Positions 23,572 through 31,265 of a stretch of DNA of 64,000 nt are shown here, in pieces. The first letter of the stretch is position 1. Each line of letters opens with the position of its first letter. Under the pieces are notes generated by a model, which did not search any database, was not told the DNA's origin, and saw only the letters and a program-made list of their open reading frames with translations. Source of the DNA: JBEGHD01 sp049334165 (GTDB lineage: Bacteria; Bacteroidota; Bacteroidia; Flavobacteriales_D; Sanyastnellaceae). A program made the position numbers and the translations under genes. The DNA lies in assembly GCA_049334165.1 (NCBI GenBank), contig JBEGHD010000018.1. One strand, written 5' to 3'.

Positions 23572-24615
23572 ATGTATAAGCAGCTCATTCGACCGATTTT
23601 CTTTCGGTTTTCGCCAGAAAAAATCCACCACTTCTCCTTCAGACTGATCCGTTTTTCGATGAAATTGCCAGGAGCGAAATCTTTTGCAAAGCGCAAGTAT
23701 AAAGTGGCTGATGCGTCATTAGAAAGAGAGGTTTTTGGTATCAAATTTCCCAACCCAGTGGGGCTTGCAGCTGGTTTTGACAAGGACGCTAAACTCTACC
23801 GGGAGTTGGGTCAACTGGGATTCGGTTTTGTAGAAATTGGAACTGTCACGCCTAAAGGCCAACCCGGAAATCCCAAACCAAGATTGTTTCGCTTGCCCAA
23901 AGACAACGCGCTGATAAACAGGATGGGGTTCAACAACGAAGGAGTGGAAGCGGCTGCAAAAAGACTAAAGCGTAGAAACAAAAACCTGGTGATTGGTGGT
24001 AACATCGGAAAGAACAAGGTGACCCCCAATGAGAATGCACTTGACGATTACCTGATTTGCTTTCGTGAGCTGTTCGAGGTGGTCGATTACTTTGTGGTAA
24101 ACGTCTCCTCACCAAACACCCCAAACCTCCGTGAACTTCAGGATAAGGAGCCACTCACGAGGTTGTTGCTCGCTTTGCAAAAGGAAAACTCCAGGAGAGA
24201 AAAGTCCAAGCCCATTTTGTTGAAAATTGCACCTGACCTGACCAACGAACAGCTAGATGACATCGTAGAAATTGTGAAGAGCTCCGGAATAGCGGGAGTG
24301 ATTGCTACCAACACCACCATTTCGAGAGAAGGGCTAAAAACTGAGAAATCAGAACTGGACCAAATAGGTAACGGGGGACTTAGTGGAAAACCACTTACAA
24401 ATCGCAGCACAGAAGTGATTCGATACCTTTCGGAAAAGTCGGGTAAAGGATTTCCAATAATTGGAGTAGGAGGGATCCACACCGAAGAAGATGCACTGGA
24501 AAAGCTCGATGCCGGAGCTTCGCTGGTTCAACTCTACACAGGTTTTATCTACGAGGGACCTTCATTGGTAAAACGAATCAACGAATCACTGCTCCTCAGA
24601 AGTCGGAGGAATTAA
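23572..24615 (+). CDS. pyrD: Dihydroorotate dehydrogenase (quinone), class 2
   Basis: 347 residues. The N-terminal helical extension (MYKQLIRPIFFRFSPEKIHHFSFRLIRF, in two helices) marks the membrane-associated class 2 enzyme that passes electrons to quinone. FMN-site and substrate motifs are PVGLAAGFDKDA, RMGFNNEGVE, VNVSSPNTPNLRELQ (with the class 2 catalytic Ser in NVSSPN), NTTISR and GVGGI. It oxidises dihydroorotate to orotate in pyrimidine synthesis at the inner membrane. The 3' end overlaps the convergent gene at 24586 by 30 bp. Confidence 0.95.
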   Translation: MYKQLIRPIFFRFSPEKIHHFSFRLIRFSMKLPGAKSFAKRKYKVADASLEREVFGIKFPNPVGLAAGFDKDAKLYRELGQLGFGFVEIGTVTPKGQPGNPKPRLFRLPKDNALINRMGFNNEGVEAAAKRLKRRNKNLVIGGNIGKNKVTPNENALDDYLICFRELFEVVDYFVVNVSSPNTPNLRELQDKEPLTRLLLALQKENSRREKSKPILLKIAPDLTNEQLDDIVEIVKSSGIAGVIATNTTISREGLKTEKSELDQIGNGGLSGKPLTNRSTEVIRYLSEKSGKGFPIIGVGGIHTEEDALEKLDAGASLVQLYTGFIYEGPSLVKRINESLLLRSRRN

Positions 24616-25650
24616 TCCTAACTCATCGAGATCGGTTGTGATTTTGCTAACAACTCCTTCAACAGCAGAGTCGTAACTACCCTTTACTCCTGAAGAATAA
24701 TTGAGACGATAGGCATAGCGAAAATTGATTAAAAAGCCTCGCCTACTGTTTTTTGCAATCGCTTTGTCATACAGTCTTTCGATGATTAGCGCGGGATAGT
24801 AATTCGAATTTGGATTCATGATCGCCATCTCTTTGTCAAACTCCGATGAGTTTTCGTCATCTTTAGGAGCTGGACAAAAGGCCGGTTGAAATAGACTGAT
24901 TTGCTCAAGATCAACATCCGACTGCTTCTCTGAAAAATTGCAATCAAACAATGGAGCGTCCTCATTTTCTTCTTTGATTTTAGCCCATTGATTTTCATAG
25001 AAAAAAAACACCGGATAGTCCTTTTGGCAAGCATTCAGTTCGCTCACGATAGTTTTGTTTCTCTCGCTGAGCCTCTGGTTGAGCAGATTGTGGTGTACGT
25101 TCTGAGTTGCGGAAAAATTTCGAAAAAGCGGAATTGCCAGAGCGGTTTCTTCTGCGACTGCTTTCGGAAGATTTTCCCTAAAAGCTGCCTGCCCATTGTC
25201 GAACTCATCGATGGATTTTTTTACATACTGAATGTCTGCAGGCAAGTGCCAGCCACTGGGTTCGAAGCGTGCGAGGAAAAAAGTTTTGTCCTTCCAGGAT
25301 CCAGAAGAAACCGGCTCCCGATCGGCATTGAGTATCAATCCTTCGCGCTCGCCCCGGAGAATTTTCCACCAGTTGTCTCCAAAGAAATAGTAGACTTCAC
25401 CGAATGGATAGTTCGTTTCAAAAGCCCTGATGATTTGGCTGTTGTGTTCCGACTTCAGAGTTTGTTCCGAAGATTGAGTGGTGGTCATGATTCCTCCATT
25501 CTCAGAAACTCTGAAAAGGGGGACAAGCAAGACACCTTCCTGCATTTCGAGAAGCTGACGAGTTTTGTTTTCTTCAGTAAATCGCTTGCCCTGGGCTAAA
25601 GCGCTAACTGTTAGCAAAAAGCACAAGGCAAAAGTTAAAGCAGTTTTCAT
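24586..25650 (-). CDS. Secreted protein of unknown function
   Basis: 354 residues from the ATG at 25650, where a signal peptide begins (MKTALTFALCFLLTVSALAQ). The mature part has repeated patterns such as LLEMQEGVLLVPLFR and ALAIPLFRNFS, and YYFFGDNWWKILRGE and FFFYENQWAKIKEE, suggesting an internal duplication of a ~170-residue unit. No known domain was recognised. The ATG overlaps the TGA of the MBL hydrolase gene (ATGA), so the two are translationally coupled. The last 30 bp overlap the 3' end of pyrD. Confidence 0.65.
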   Translation of the reverse strand: MKTALTFALCFLLTVSALAQGKRFTEENKTRQLLEMQEGVLLVPLFRVSENGGIMTTTQSSEQTLKSEHNSQIIRAFETNYPFGEVYYFFGDNWWKILRGEREGLILNADREPVSSGSWKDKTFFLARFEPSGWHLPADIQYVKKSIDEFDNGQAAFRENLPKAVAEETALAIPLFRNFSATQNVHHNLLNQRLSERNKTIVSELNACQKDYPVFFFYENQWAKIKEENEDAPLFDCNFSEKQSDVDLEQISLFQPAFCPAPKDDENSSEFDKEMAIMNPNSNYYPALIIERLYDKAIAKNSRRGFLINFRYAYRLNYSSGVKGSYDSAVEGVVSKITTDLDELGLIPPTSEEQ

Positions 25651-26507
25651 TTTTCGAAAAGTTCGTGAAAGCCGAAGGTACGATCTAAACGGACTCCTTT
25701 TTCGGTGTGTTTTAAAGTGCAGCATTCGTTCTCGGGATCGTGTTCCAAAAACATGATCATTTCTTCATCAGCCACCTTGTTCAGAAACTTCTCTTTCTCG
25801 CTAAGTGTGAGAAGTGGACGAGTGTCGTAGCCCATTACATAGGGCAGCGGGATGTGACCGGTTGAGGGAAGTAAATCGGCTGCAAAAACCAGTTTTTTAC
25901 CCTGGTACTCGATGATTGGAATCATCTGGCTGTCGGTGTGTCCATCGGCAAAAAATACCGAAATGTTGTCGAAAGGTGTATCGCTAAAATCGCCCGTGCG
26001 TTCAATGAACTTGAGTTTACCACTTTCCTGGATCGGCAAAATGTTTTCTTTCAGGAAAGAAGCTTTTTCTCTGGCGTTGGGTTCTGTGGCCCACTCCCAG
26101 TGCTTATCGTTGCTCCAGAATGTAGCGTTTTTAAAAGCCGGAATCAGATTCTCGCCACTATCATCGTACTTAATGGCGCCTCCGCAGTGGTCGAAGTGCA
26201 GGTGTGTGAGAAACACATCAGTGATCTGATCTCTGTGGAAGCCGTACTCCGCCAGAGACTTGTCGAGTGTGTCGTCACCGTGGAGATAATAAAAGCTAAA
26301 AAACTTCTCGCTCTGCTTGTCGCCCATTCCGCAGTCGATTAGCATCAGGCGATCACCGTCTTCGATTAGCAGTGATCGCATGGCCCAGGAACACATGTTG
26401 TTTTCGTCAGCGGGATTGGTGCGCTGCCAAAGGGATTTGGGCACCACGCCAAACATGGCGCCACCATCGAGTTTGAAATATCCGTTGTTCACTGGGTATA
26501 GCTTCAT
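25647..26507 (-). CDS. MBL-fold metallo-hydrolase
   Basis: 286 residues. The zinc motif HLHFDHCGG (HxHxDH) lies near residue 99, and further ligands are expected in FADGHTDSQM (His) and the Asp of VFAADLLPSTGH. The start GYFKLDGGAMFGVVPKSLW and the middle WSNDKHWEWATEP resemble the lactonase-like or AHL-lactonase-like subgroup, but the natural substrate cannot be named. There is no signal peptide, so it is cytoplasmic. It is coupled by a 4-bp overlap to the secreted-protein gene downstream. Confidence 0.82.
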   Translation of the reverse strand: MKLYPVNNGYFKLDGGAMFGVVPKSLWQRTNPADENNMCSWAMRSLLIEDGDRLMLIDCGMGDKQSEKFFSFYYLHGDDTLDKSLAEYGFHRDQITDVFLTHLHFDHCGGAIKYDDSGENLIPAFKNATFWSNDKHWEWATEPNAREKASFLKENILPIQESGKLKFIERTGDFSDTPFDNISVFFADGHTDSQMIPIIEYQGKKLVFAADLLPSTGHIPLPYVMGYDTRPLLTLSEKEKFLNKVADEEMIMFLEHDPENECCTLKHTEKGVRLDRTFGFHELFEK

Positions 26508-26568
26508 CGTGTCTTCAATTTTATTTGTTGAACTTCAAAGTTAACAGTTGAATTTGGAAAGAGCAGTT

Positions 26569-27465
26569 TTAGTCTTTTGAACTTTTCTTTGGAGTCGTTT
26601 GCTCTGTCATATCCTTTTTGTAGACTACCGTCCTATAAGGGAAAGGAATTTCGATTCCAGCTTTGTCGTAAGCTTTTTTGACGTTTTCGAGAACATCCCA
26701 GCCGACTTCAAACGAGTCTTCAGTGTTTTTGGTCCAGGCCCAGGCTTTTAGTTTCACGAAGTATTCTCCCAGTTCTACCACTTTTACGCGCACTTTTTCT
26801 TCCCCATCAGCCACATCCTCGGGTGTGCGCACATCAATCACCTTGGGGTGTTTCTCGCATTCTTCTCTAAAAACCTGCTTTGCCTTGTCGATATCGGCAT
26901 CGTACGAAATCGATACGTAAAGCCACTTGCAAATCCGATCCTCTTCATAATCGTTGTTGGTCACCACCTCGCTGTTCATGATGGAGTTAGGGATGATGAT
27001 TCTTTGGTTCTCGTAGTTTCTAATTACAGTGTGGCGCAGGGTGATGTCTTCAACAGTTCCAAAAAGTTCGTTTTTGACATGGATTCTATCTTTGATTCTG
27101 TAGGGTTTTGAGATCACGATAAAAAGTCCGCTGATCACGTTGGCCAGTGCAGCCTGACTGGCAAAACCGATGATCACCGCAGCAATACCGGCACCTGCCA
27201 CCAGTGATTTAGCGATGTAGCGCAAGGCAGGAATCATCCAGATAATAAATCCGAGAGCTACAATAATGATTAGTGCTGAGACAGTGTGCTGAACGAAACG
27301 ATACGTTGTCGGATCGAAGTCCTCTTTTAGGGTCATCCGCTTGATTATGCGGTTGGCTGTTCGGTTAAATACGATCAGTACAATTAGCGTGATAATTATG
27401 ATGATCAGAGCTATAACAACAAAGCGCGTGTCGGAAGAAAGGTTTTGTAGTAGATCGAGCAACAT
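26569..27465 (-). CDS. MscS-family small-conductance mechanosensitive channel
   Basis: 298 residues. Hydrophobic segments at ~18-35 and ~65-85 are followed by the pore helix signature VAGAGIAAVIIGFASQAALANVISG and by ISKPYRIKDRIHVKNELFGTVEDI, the beta domain start. The C-terminal alpha/beta domain ends IEIPFPYRTVVYKKD. This matches short MscS channels, which release solutes on hypo-osmotic shock, in the inner membrane. It is followed on the same strand by the MBL hydrolase, 61 bp away. Confidence 0.9.
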   Translation of the reverse strand: MLLDLLQNLSSDTRFVVIALIIIIITLIVLIVFNRTANRIIKRMTLKEDFDPTTYRFVQHTVSALIIIVALGFIIWMIPALRYIAKSLVAGAGIAAVIIGFASQAALANVISGLFIVISKPYRIKDRIHVKNELFGTVEDITLRHTVIRNYENQRIIIPNSIMNSEVVTNNDYEEDRICKWLYVSISYDADIDKAKQVFREECEKHPKVIDVRTPEDVADGEEKVRVKVVELGEYFVKLKAWAWTKNTEDSFEVGWDVLENVKKAYDKAGIEIPFPYRTVVYKKDMTEQTTPKKSSKD

Positions 27466-27562
27466 ATCTGAATTTTTAATGAAAATTATTCCCGAACAAA
27501 ATTCGTAGTTTTAACCAATTCGATAACGGCCAAAGCGAATATTTTTCGCCAGCCTGAATTTT

Positions 27563-27570
27563 TAGATTTG
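27563..27570 (+). promoter_or_regulatory. Putative -7 element for carbonic anhydrase
   Basis: TAGATTTG matches TAnnTTTG, 16 nt before the ATG at 27587. No -33 TTG at normal spacing was found. Confidence 0.35.
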
Positions 27571-27586
27571 CAAACAAAATCAGCTT

Positions 27587-28213
27587 ATGGATATAAAAAA
27601 TATTTTTCAAAACAATAAGGATTGGGTTGAGGATAAATTAAAACTCGACTCGAACTATTTCGAAAATCTATCGAAAGGGCAAAGTCCCGAAGTGTTGTAT
27701 GTCGGTTGTTCAGATAGCCGCGTCACGGCAGAGGAAATGATGGGGCTTTCTCAGGGCGAAGCTTTCGTTCACAGAAATATCGCCAACATGGTACCTAATA
27801 CAGACCTGAATGTGATGTCGGTATTGGAATATGCCGTTGTTCACCTCAAGGTAAATCACGTGGTAGTTTGCGGACACTATTACTGCGGAGGTGTAAAAGC
27901 CGCGATGGAATCAGCCGATTTGGGTGTACTCAATCCATGGCTCAGAAACATTCGAGATGTTTATCGCATCCACAAGGATGAATTGAACAAAATTGATGAT
28001 GAAGAAGCACGCTACAAAAGACTGGTAGAGCTCAACGTAGAAGAACAGTGCATCAATGTGATGAAGGCCGCTGCAGTGCAAAAGGCCTACAACGATCGCA
28101 AAATCCAAATTCACGGATGGGTTTTCGACATCAGCACCGGAAAGTTGATCGACCTCAATTTCAAATACGCGGAAGTGTTGAAAGACATCAAAGAAATTTA
28201 TAGATTGGATTAA
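27587..28213 (+). CDS. Beta-class carbonic anhydrase
   Basis: 208 residues, a normal length. The zinc ligands are Cys41 (GCSDSRV), His97 and Cys100 (CGHYYCGG), and the catalytic dyad is Asp43/Arg45, as in type I beta-CAs. It interconverts CO2 and bicarbonate in the cytoplasm. The gene lies next to a divergent LysR regulator and a dabB-dabA operon, so it probably balances the CO2/bicarbonate pools made by the DAB carbon-uptake complex. The start fits the family N-terminus (NIFQNNKDWVEDKL). Confidence 0.93.
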   Translation: MDIKNIFQNNKDWVEDKLKLDSNYFENLSKGQSPEVLYVGCSDSRVTAEEMMGLSQGEAFVHRNIANMVPNTDLNVMSVLEYAVVHLKVNHVVVCGHYYCGGVKAAMESADLGVLNPWLRNIRDVYRIHKDELNKIDDEEARYKRLVELNVEEQCINVMKAAAVQKAYNDRKIQIHGWVFDISTGKLIDLNFKYAEVLKDIKEIYRLD

Positions 28214-28267
28214 GTTCCAGGAGACATTTTTTGAAGAAAATCCGGAGAAATGCTTGACCTGTTTTTA

Positions 28268-29161
28268 TCAATAATTCAGGTACCAGAGAAATTTCTCCTT
28301 TAAAATATCCTCTTTCCGTGGCCTGATAAAGTCTAAAAAGGCCTGAGCCACTGGAGAGAGGGTTTTTCCTTTTAGCCAAATAATTCGCCAATGAGTTACA
28401 ATTGGCAAATCCTTAGAGTCCAAAATGTAGAGTTGCTTGTTGAGTAGCTCATTTTTTACTCCGATCAGGGGCATTATCGATGATCCCAGACCTGCAATTA
28501 CTGCTTGTTTAACAGCCTCGTTAGAAGTGAGCTCCATTCGCTTGCGCACTTTCTTATTATTTTTCTCAAAATAGCGCTCCATGGCCATTCTCGTGGCAGA
28601 CCCTTCCTCTCTGTAGATCAGTGGTTTATTGTCGTCTTTTTCTGGCCCTGAGCTCATCAGATAAAGCTTATTTTCAATAAGCGTTTCTGACTCGACTTCT
28701 ATTTTTTCTGGGAGAACAGAGACAAGAGCAAAATCAGTTTCATTCTTTTTTAAGCTCTCCACAACGTAGGTTTTGTTGGTCACATTCAGAGTGAGATCCA
28801 CTCCAGTGTTCCTTTCTATGAACTCAGAAAGAAAATAGGGGATTACGTATTTTCCTGTTGAAGCCGATGAAATGCTGAGCTTTCCGGCCATGATCCCCTT
28901 GTAGGCCTCAGTTTTAAAATTCATGGTGGCCAGTTCGTTGGTCACTTTTTCTGCGATCTGAGCTATCTCTCTTCCGAAATCGGTGATGAATAGCCGTCTT
29001 CCAACTACTTCCGTTAGCGGAATGTCGAATTGATCCTGAAATTTTTTCAACTGAATAGACACAGCTGGTTGTGTCATAAACAACTCTTCGGATGCCTTGG
29101 TGATGCTCTTTGTCTGCACCACTTTCAGAAAGATTTCCAGTTGGTGAATGGTGAAGTTCAT
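28268..29161 (-). CDS. LysR-type transcriptional regulator
   Basis: 297 residues. The HTH is at 1-60 (HQLEIFLKVVQTKSITKASEELFMTQPAVSIQLKKF). The effector-binding domain of the periplasmic-binding-protein fold follows (GKLSISSASTGKYVIPYFLSEF onward). The HTH and its divergent position beside dabB-dabA are typical of CbbR/CmpR-type regulators of carbon acquisition. Control of the dab operon and the neighbouring carbonic anhydrase is inferred from position. The 88-bp AT-rich gap to the operon is where it should bind. Confidence 0.88.
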   Translation of the reverse strand: MNFTIHQLEIFLKVVQTKSITKASEELFMTQPAVSIQLKKFQDQFDIPLTEVVGRRLFITDFGREIAQIAEKVTNELATMNFKTEAYKGIMAGKLSISSASTGKYVIPYFLSEFIERNTGVDLTLNVTNKTYVVESLKKNETDFALVSVLPEKIEVESETLIENKLYLMSSGPEKDDNKPLIYREEGSATRMAMERYFEKNNKKVRKRMELTSNEAVKQAVIAGLGSSIMPLIGVKNELLNKQLYILDSKDLPIVTHWRIIWLKGKTLSPVAQAFLDFIRPRKEDILKEKFLWYLNY

Positions 29162-29249
29162 TTACAATGATATATGGTTTACATAACAAATATAAATGAA
29201 AATATATGAATCAGATTGTTCAACTTTGTACCACAAAAATTTAACAAAA

Positions 29250-29567
29250 ATGGAACAAGCAGTAAAACACAACAGCAAAATGGAGTTATCCACACAACAA
29301 ATCGATTTGATAAAGGGGACCTTCACACCTGAAGAAGCCTTCGAGATTTTGACTCACTTAATCGATAAAAAAATCAATTTCCACCAGGTGCGAAATTTTA
29401 GTCAGGAAATTCGCTTCGGCCAGACCATTGGAGATTCAGACCAAAGACTGTCAGAATTGAAAGCCAGCCGCGAGCAAGTGAAGAAGATTATGCAGCATGC
29501 AGAAGAAACCGGCCATCACGTAAAACTGACCTCGGAAATAGCGATTTCTCTAATCGAAAAGGCGTAA
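29250..29567 (+). CDS. Small protein in the dab operon
   Basis: 105 residues from the ATG at 29250. It has no signal peptide and is predicted helical: STQQIDLIKGTFTPEEAFEILTHLIDKKINFHQV, ERFGQTIGD-like turn, RLSELKASREQVKKIMQHAEETG, VKLTSEIAISLIEKA. I do not recognise it as a characterised DAB subunit, though short open reading frames with this FTPEEAFEIL-type start are seen beside bacteroidotal genes of other functions. It ends 3 bp before dabB, so it is in the operon. The upstream in-frame start at 29196 lies in the regulator gap and is not used. Confidence 0.65.
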   Translation: MEQAVKHNSKMELSTQQIDLIKGTFTPEEAFEILTHLIDKKINFHQVRNFSQEIRFGQTIGDSDQRLSELKASREQVKKIMQHAEETGHHVKLTSEIAISLIEKA

Positions 29568-29570
29568 GGC

Positions 29571-31265
29571 ATGAGTCAGAGTTTGTATGCATTAATCCCT
29601 GCCATCTCTCCAGTTTTATTTGCAGTAGCCGCCATTTTCTCATGGTTTCAATCAGGATTGAGACCTACGGCACTTAAGAAGATGTTAACGGGTGTCGCAA
29701 TTGCTGGAGTTGTGGTTTCGCTGAGTTCCGCATTACTCTTGCTGAAGTCAGATTCTTTGGAATTTGCACTCCCGATACTAGAGGAGTTGGGCTTCAGTAT
29801 CCGAGTCGACTCGTTGAGCATTTTATTCCTTTCGATGATTGCTCTGTTGAGCCTTGTTGTAGTTCGCTTTAGCATGAACTACCTGGACGGAGACAATCGT
29901 CAGGGAGTTTTCCTGGGAAGGTTGGCAGCAACTATCGCTTCGGTACAATTATTTGTACTTTCCGGTGGACTTGCAATGTTGGTGCTCAGTTGGGTAACTA
30001 CCAGTCTTACGCTTCACCGATTGCTGGTTTTTTATGCCGACAGACCCGGAGCAATAGTAGCTTCAAGAAAGAAGTTTGTTATGGCGCGGTTGAGCGATTT
30101 GAGTTTGATGAGCGCGGCATTCATCCTTTACAGTCAGTTCAATTCAGCGAATCTGCAAACCATCTTTGACGGACTGGCAGCTTATTACACCGGATCTGTT
30201 TCCAACTCAACACTAAATGCTGCCACATTCTTATTGGTAATGGCAGCATTTTTCAAGTCCGCTCAATTTCCAACACACGGTTGGTTGGTGGAAATCATGG
30301 AAACACCAACACCAGTTTCGGCTTTGCTGCACGCTGGTTTGTTAAATGCAGGTCCGTTTTTGATCATCCGTTTTGCTCCTCTTATGGAAGTCGGTCAGGC
30401 AGCTTCACTCACCCTGGTGATCCTGGGTGGATTCACTGCGATTTTCGGTTCTGCGGTTTACATGACCCAAACTTCTGTGAAGACAGCACTCGGCTACTCA
30501 AGTATCGCCCACATGGGCTTTAGTTTGTTGCTTTGTGGTTTGGGATTGTATCCTGCTGCTCTTCTGCACCTTGTGGCACATTCGTTTTACAAGGCGCATT
30601 CATTTCTTTCATCTGGAAGCGTCATCGATTCGCTTCAGTTGCTCAAAATGGGTTCGATCAAAAAGGAGAACAGCCTTGGCAAAACTTCTTTGGCACTGGT
30701 GATTTCCGCAGCTGCGTACTTTTTGATCGCCACTCTGTGGGGTGTTGATCTAACGAGAGACCCTGCGCTCGTAGTGGTGGGTGGAATTATCATTTTGGGA
30801 TTGACCAACATGCTGATCTCTGCAATGGAAACCGTTGGTAGGGGAACGTTGATTCTTCGAAGTAGTTTGTTTTCTGTGCTGGTAGCACTGGCATTTTTCA
30901 GCTTTGAGTCCTTATTCCACTGGATAATTGTCGCACAGATTCCACTTTCAGTTGATCCTACAACTGCAGACTGGCTGGCAATTGCTGGAGTACTGTTGGC
31001 TTTTGGCGCAGTCATTATTGTTCAGATTATTGCTCCAGGTCTGCGTTCGGACCAGAAGTATCAAAGCTTTTACACCCATTTGCGCAACGGTTTTTATGCG
31101 AATAGTTACCTCGACCGACTCGTGGGAGGCATCAATGTGAAAGGAAATAACAGCGCAAGGTCAGGTCAGTATGAATTTTCCAAATCTCCCAATCTGCAAA
31201 AATCTGCCGGGTTGAGCCCGCACTTTAAGGTTCATCGCAAAATAATTAGTTATGACAAACACTAG
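29571..31265 (+). CDS. dabB: DabB, proton-channel subunit of the DAB inorganic carbon transporter
   Basis: 564 residues, almost all membrane helices. It belongs to the NADH dehydrogenase ND5/NuoL-like family: SALLHAGLLNAGPFLIIRF and TALGYSSIAHMGF are the usual motifs of the proton-antiporter-like fold, and KSAQFPTHGWLVEIMETPTPV the discontinuous helix. In DAB complexes this subunit conducts cations down the membrane potential to drive DabA. The stop overlaps the dabA start by 14 bp, so the two are translationally coupled. The inner-membrane location is certain from sequence. Confidence 0.88.
   Translation: MSQSLYALIPAISPVLFAVAAIFSWFQSGLRPTALKKMLTGVAIAGVVVSLSSALLLLKSDSLEFALPILEELGFSIRVDSLSILFLSMIALLSLVVVRFSMNYLDGDNRQGVFLGRLAATIASVQLFVLSGGLAMLVLSWVTTSLTLHRLLVFYADRPGAIVASRKKFVMARLSDLSLMSAAFILYSQFNSANLQTIFDGLAAYYTGSVSNSTLNAATFLLVMAAFFKSAQFPTHGWLVEIMETPTPVSALLHAGLLNAGPFLIIRFAPLMEVGQAASLTLVILGGFTAIFGSAVYMTQTSVKTALGYSSIAHMGFSLLLCGLGLYPAALLHLVAHSFYKAHSFLSSGSVIDSLQLLKMGSIKKENSLGKTSLALVISAAAYFLIATLWGVDLTRDPALVVVGGIIILGLTNMLISAMETVGRGTLILRSSLFSVLVALAFFSFESLFHWIIVAQIPLSVDPTTADWLAIAGVLLAFGAVIIVQIIAPGLRSDQKYQSFYTHLRNGFYANSYLDRLVGGINVKGNNSARSGQYEFSKSPNLQKSAGLSPHFKVHRKIISYDKH

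Noticed and set aside
24988..25599. 203-codon plus-strand frame
   Set aside because: Opposite strand of the secreted-protein gene at 24586; no domain seen and the minus-strand gene has a signal peptide and coupling to its neighbour.
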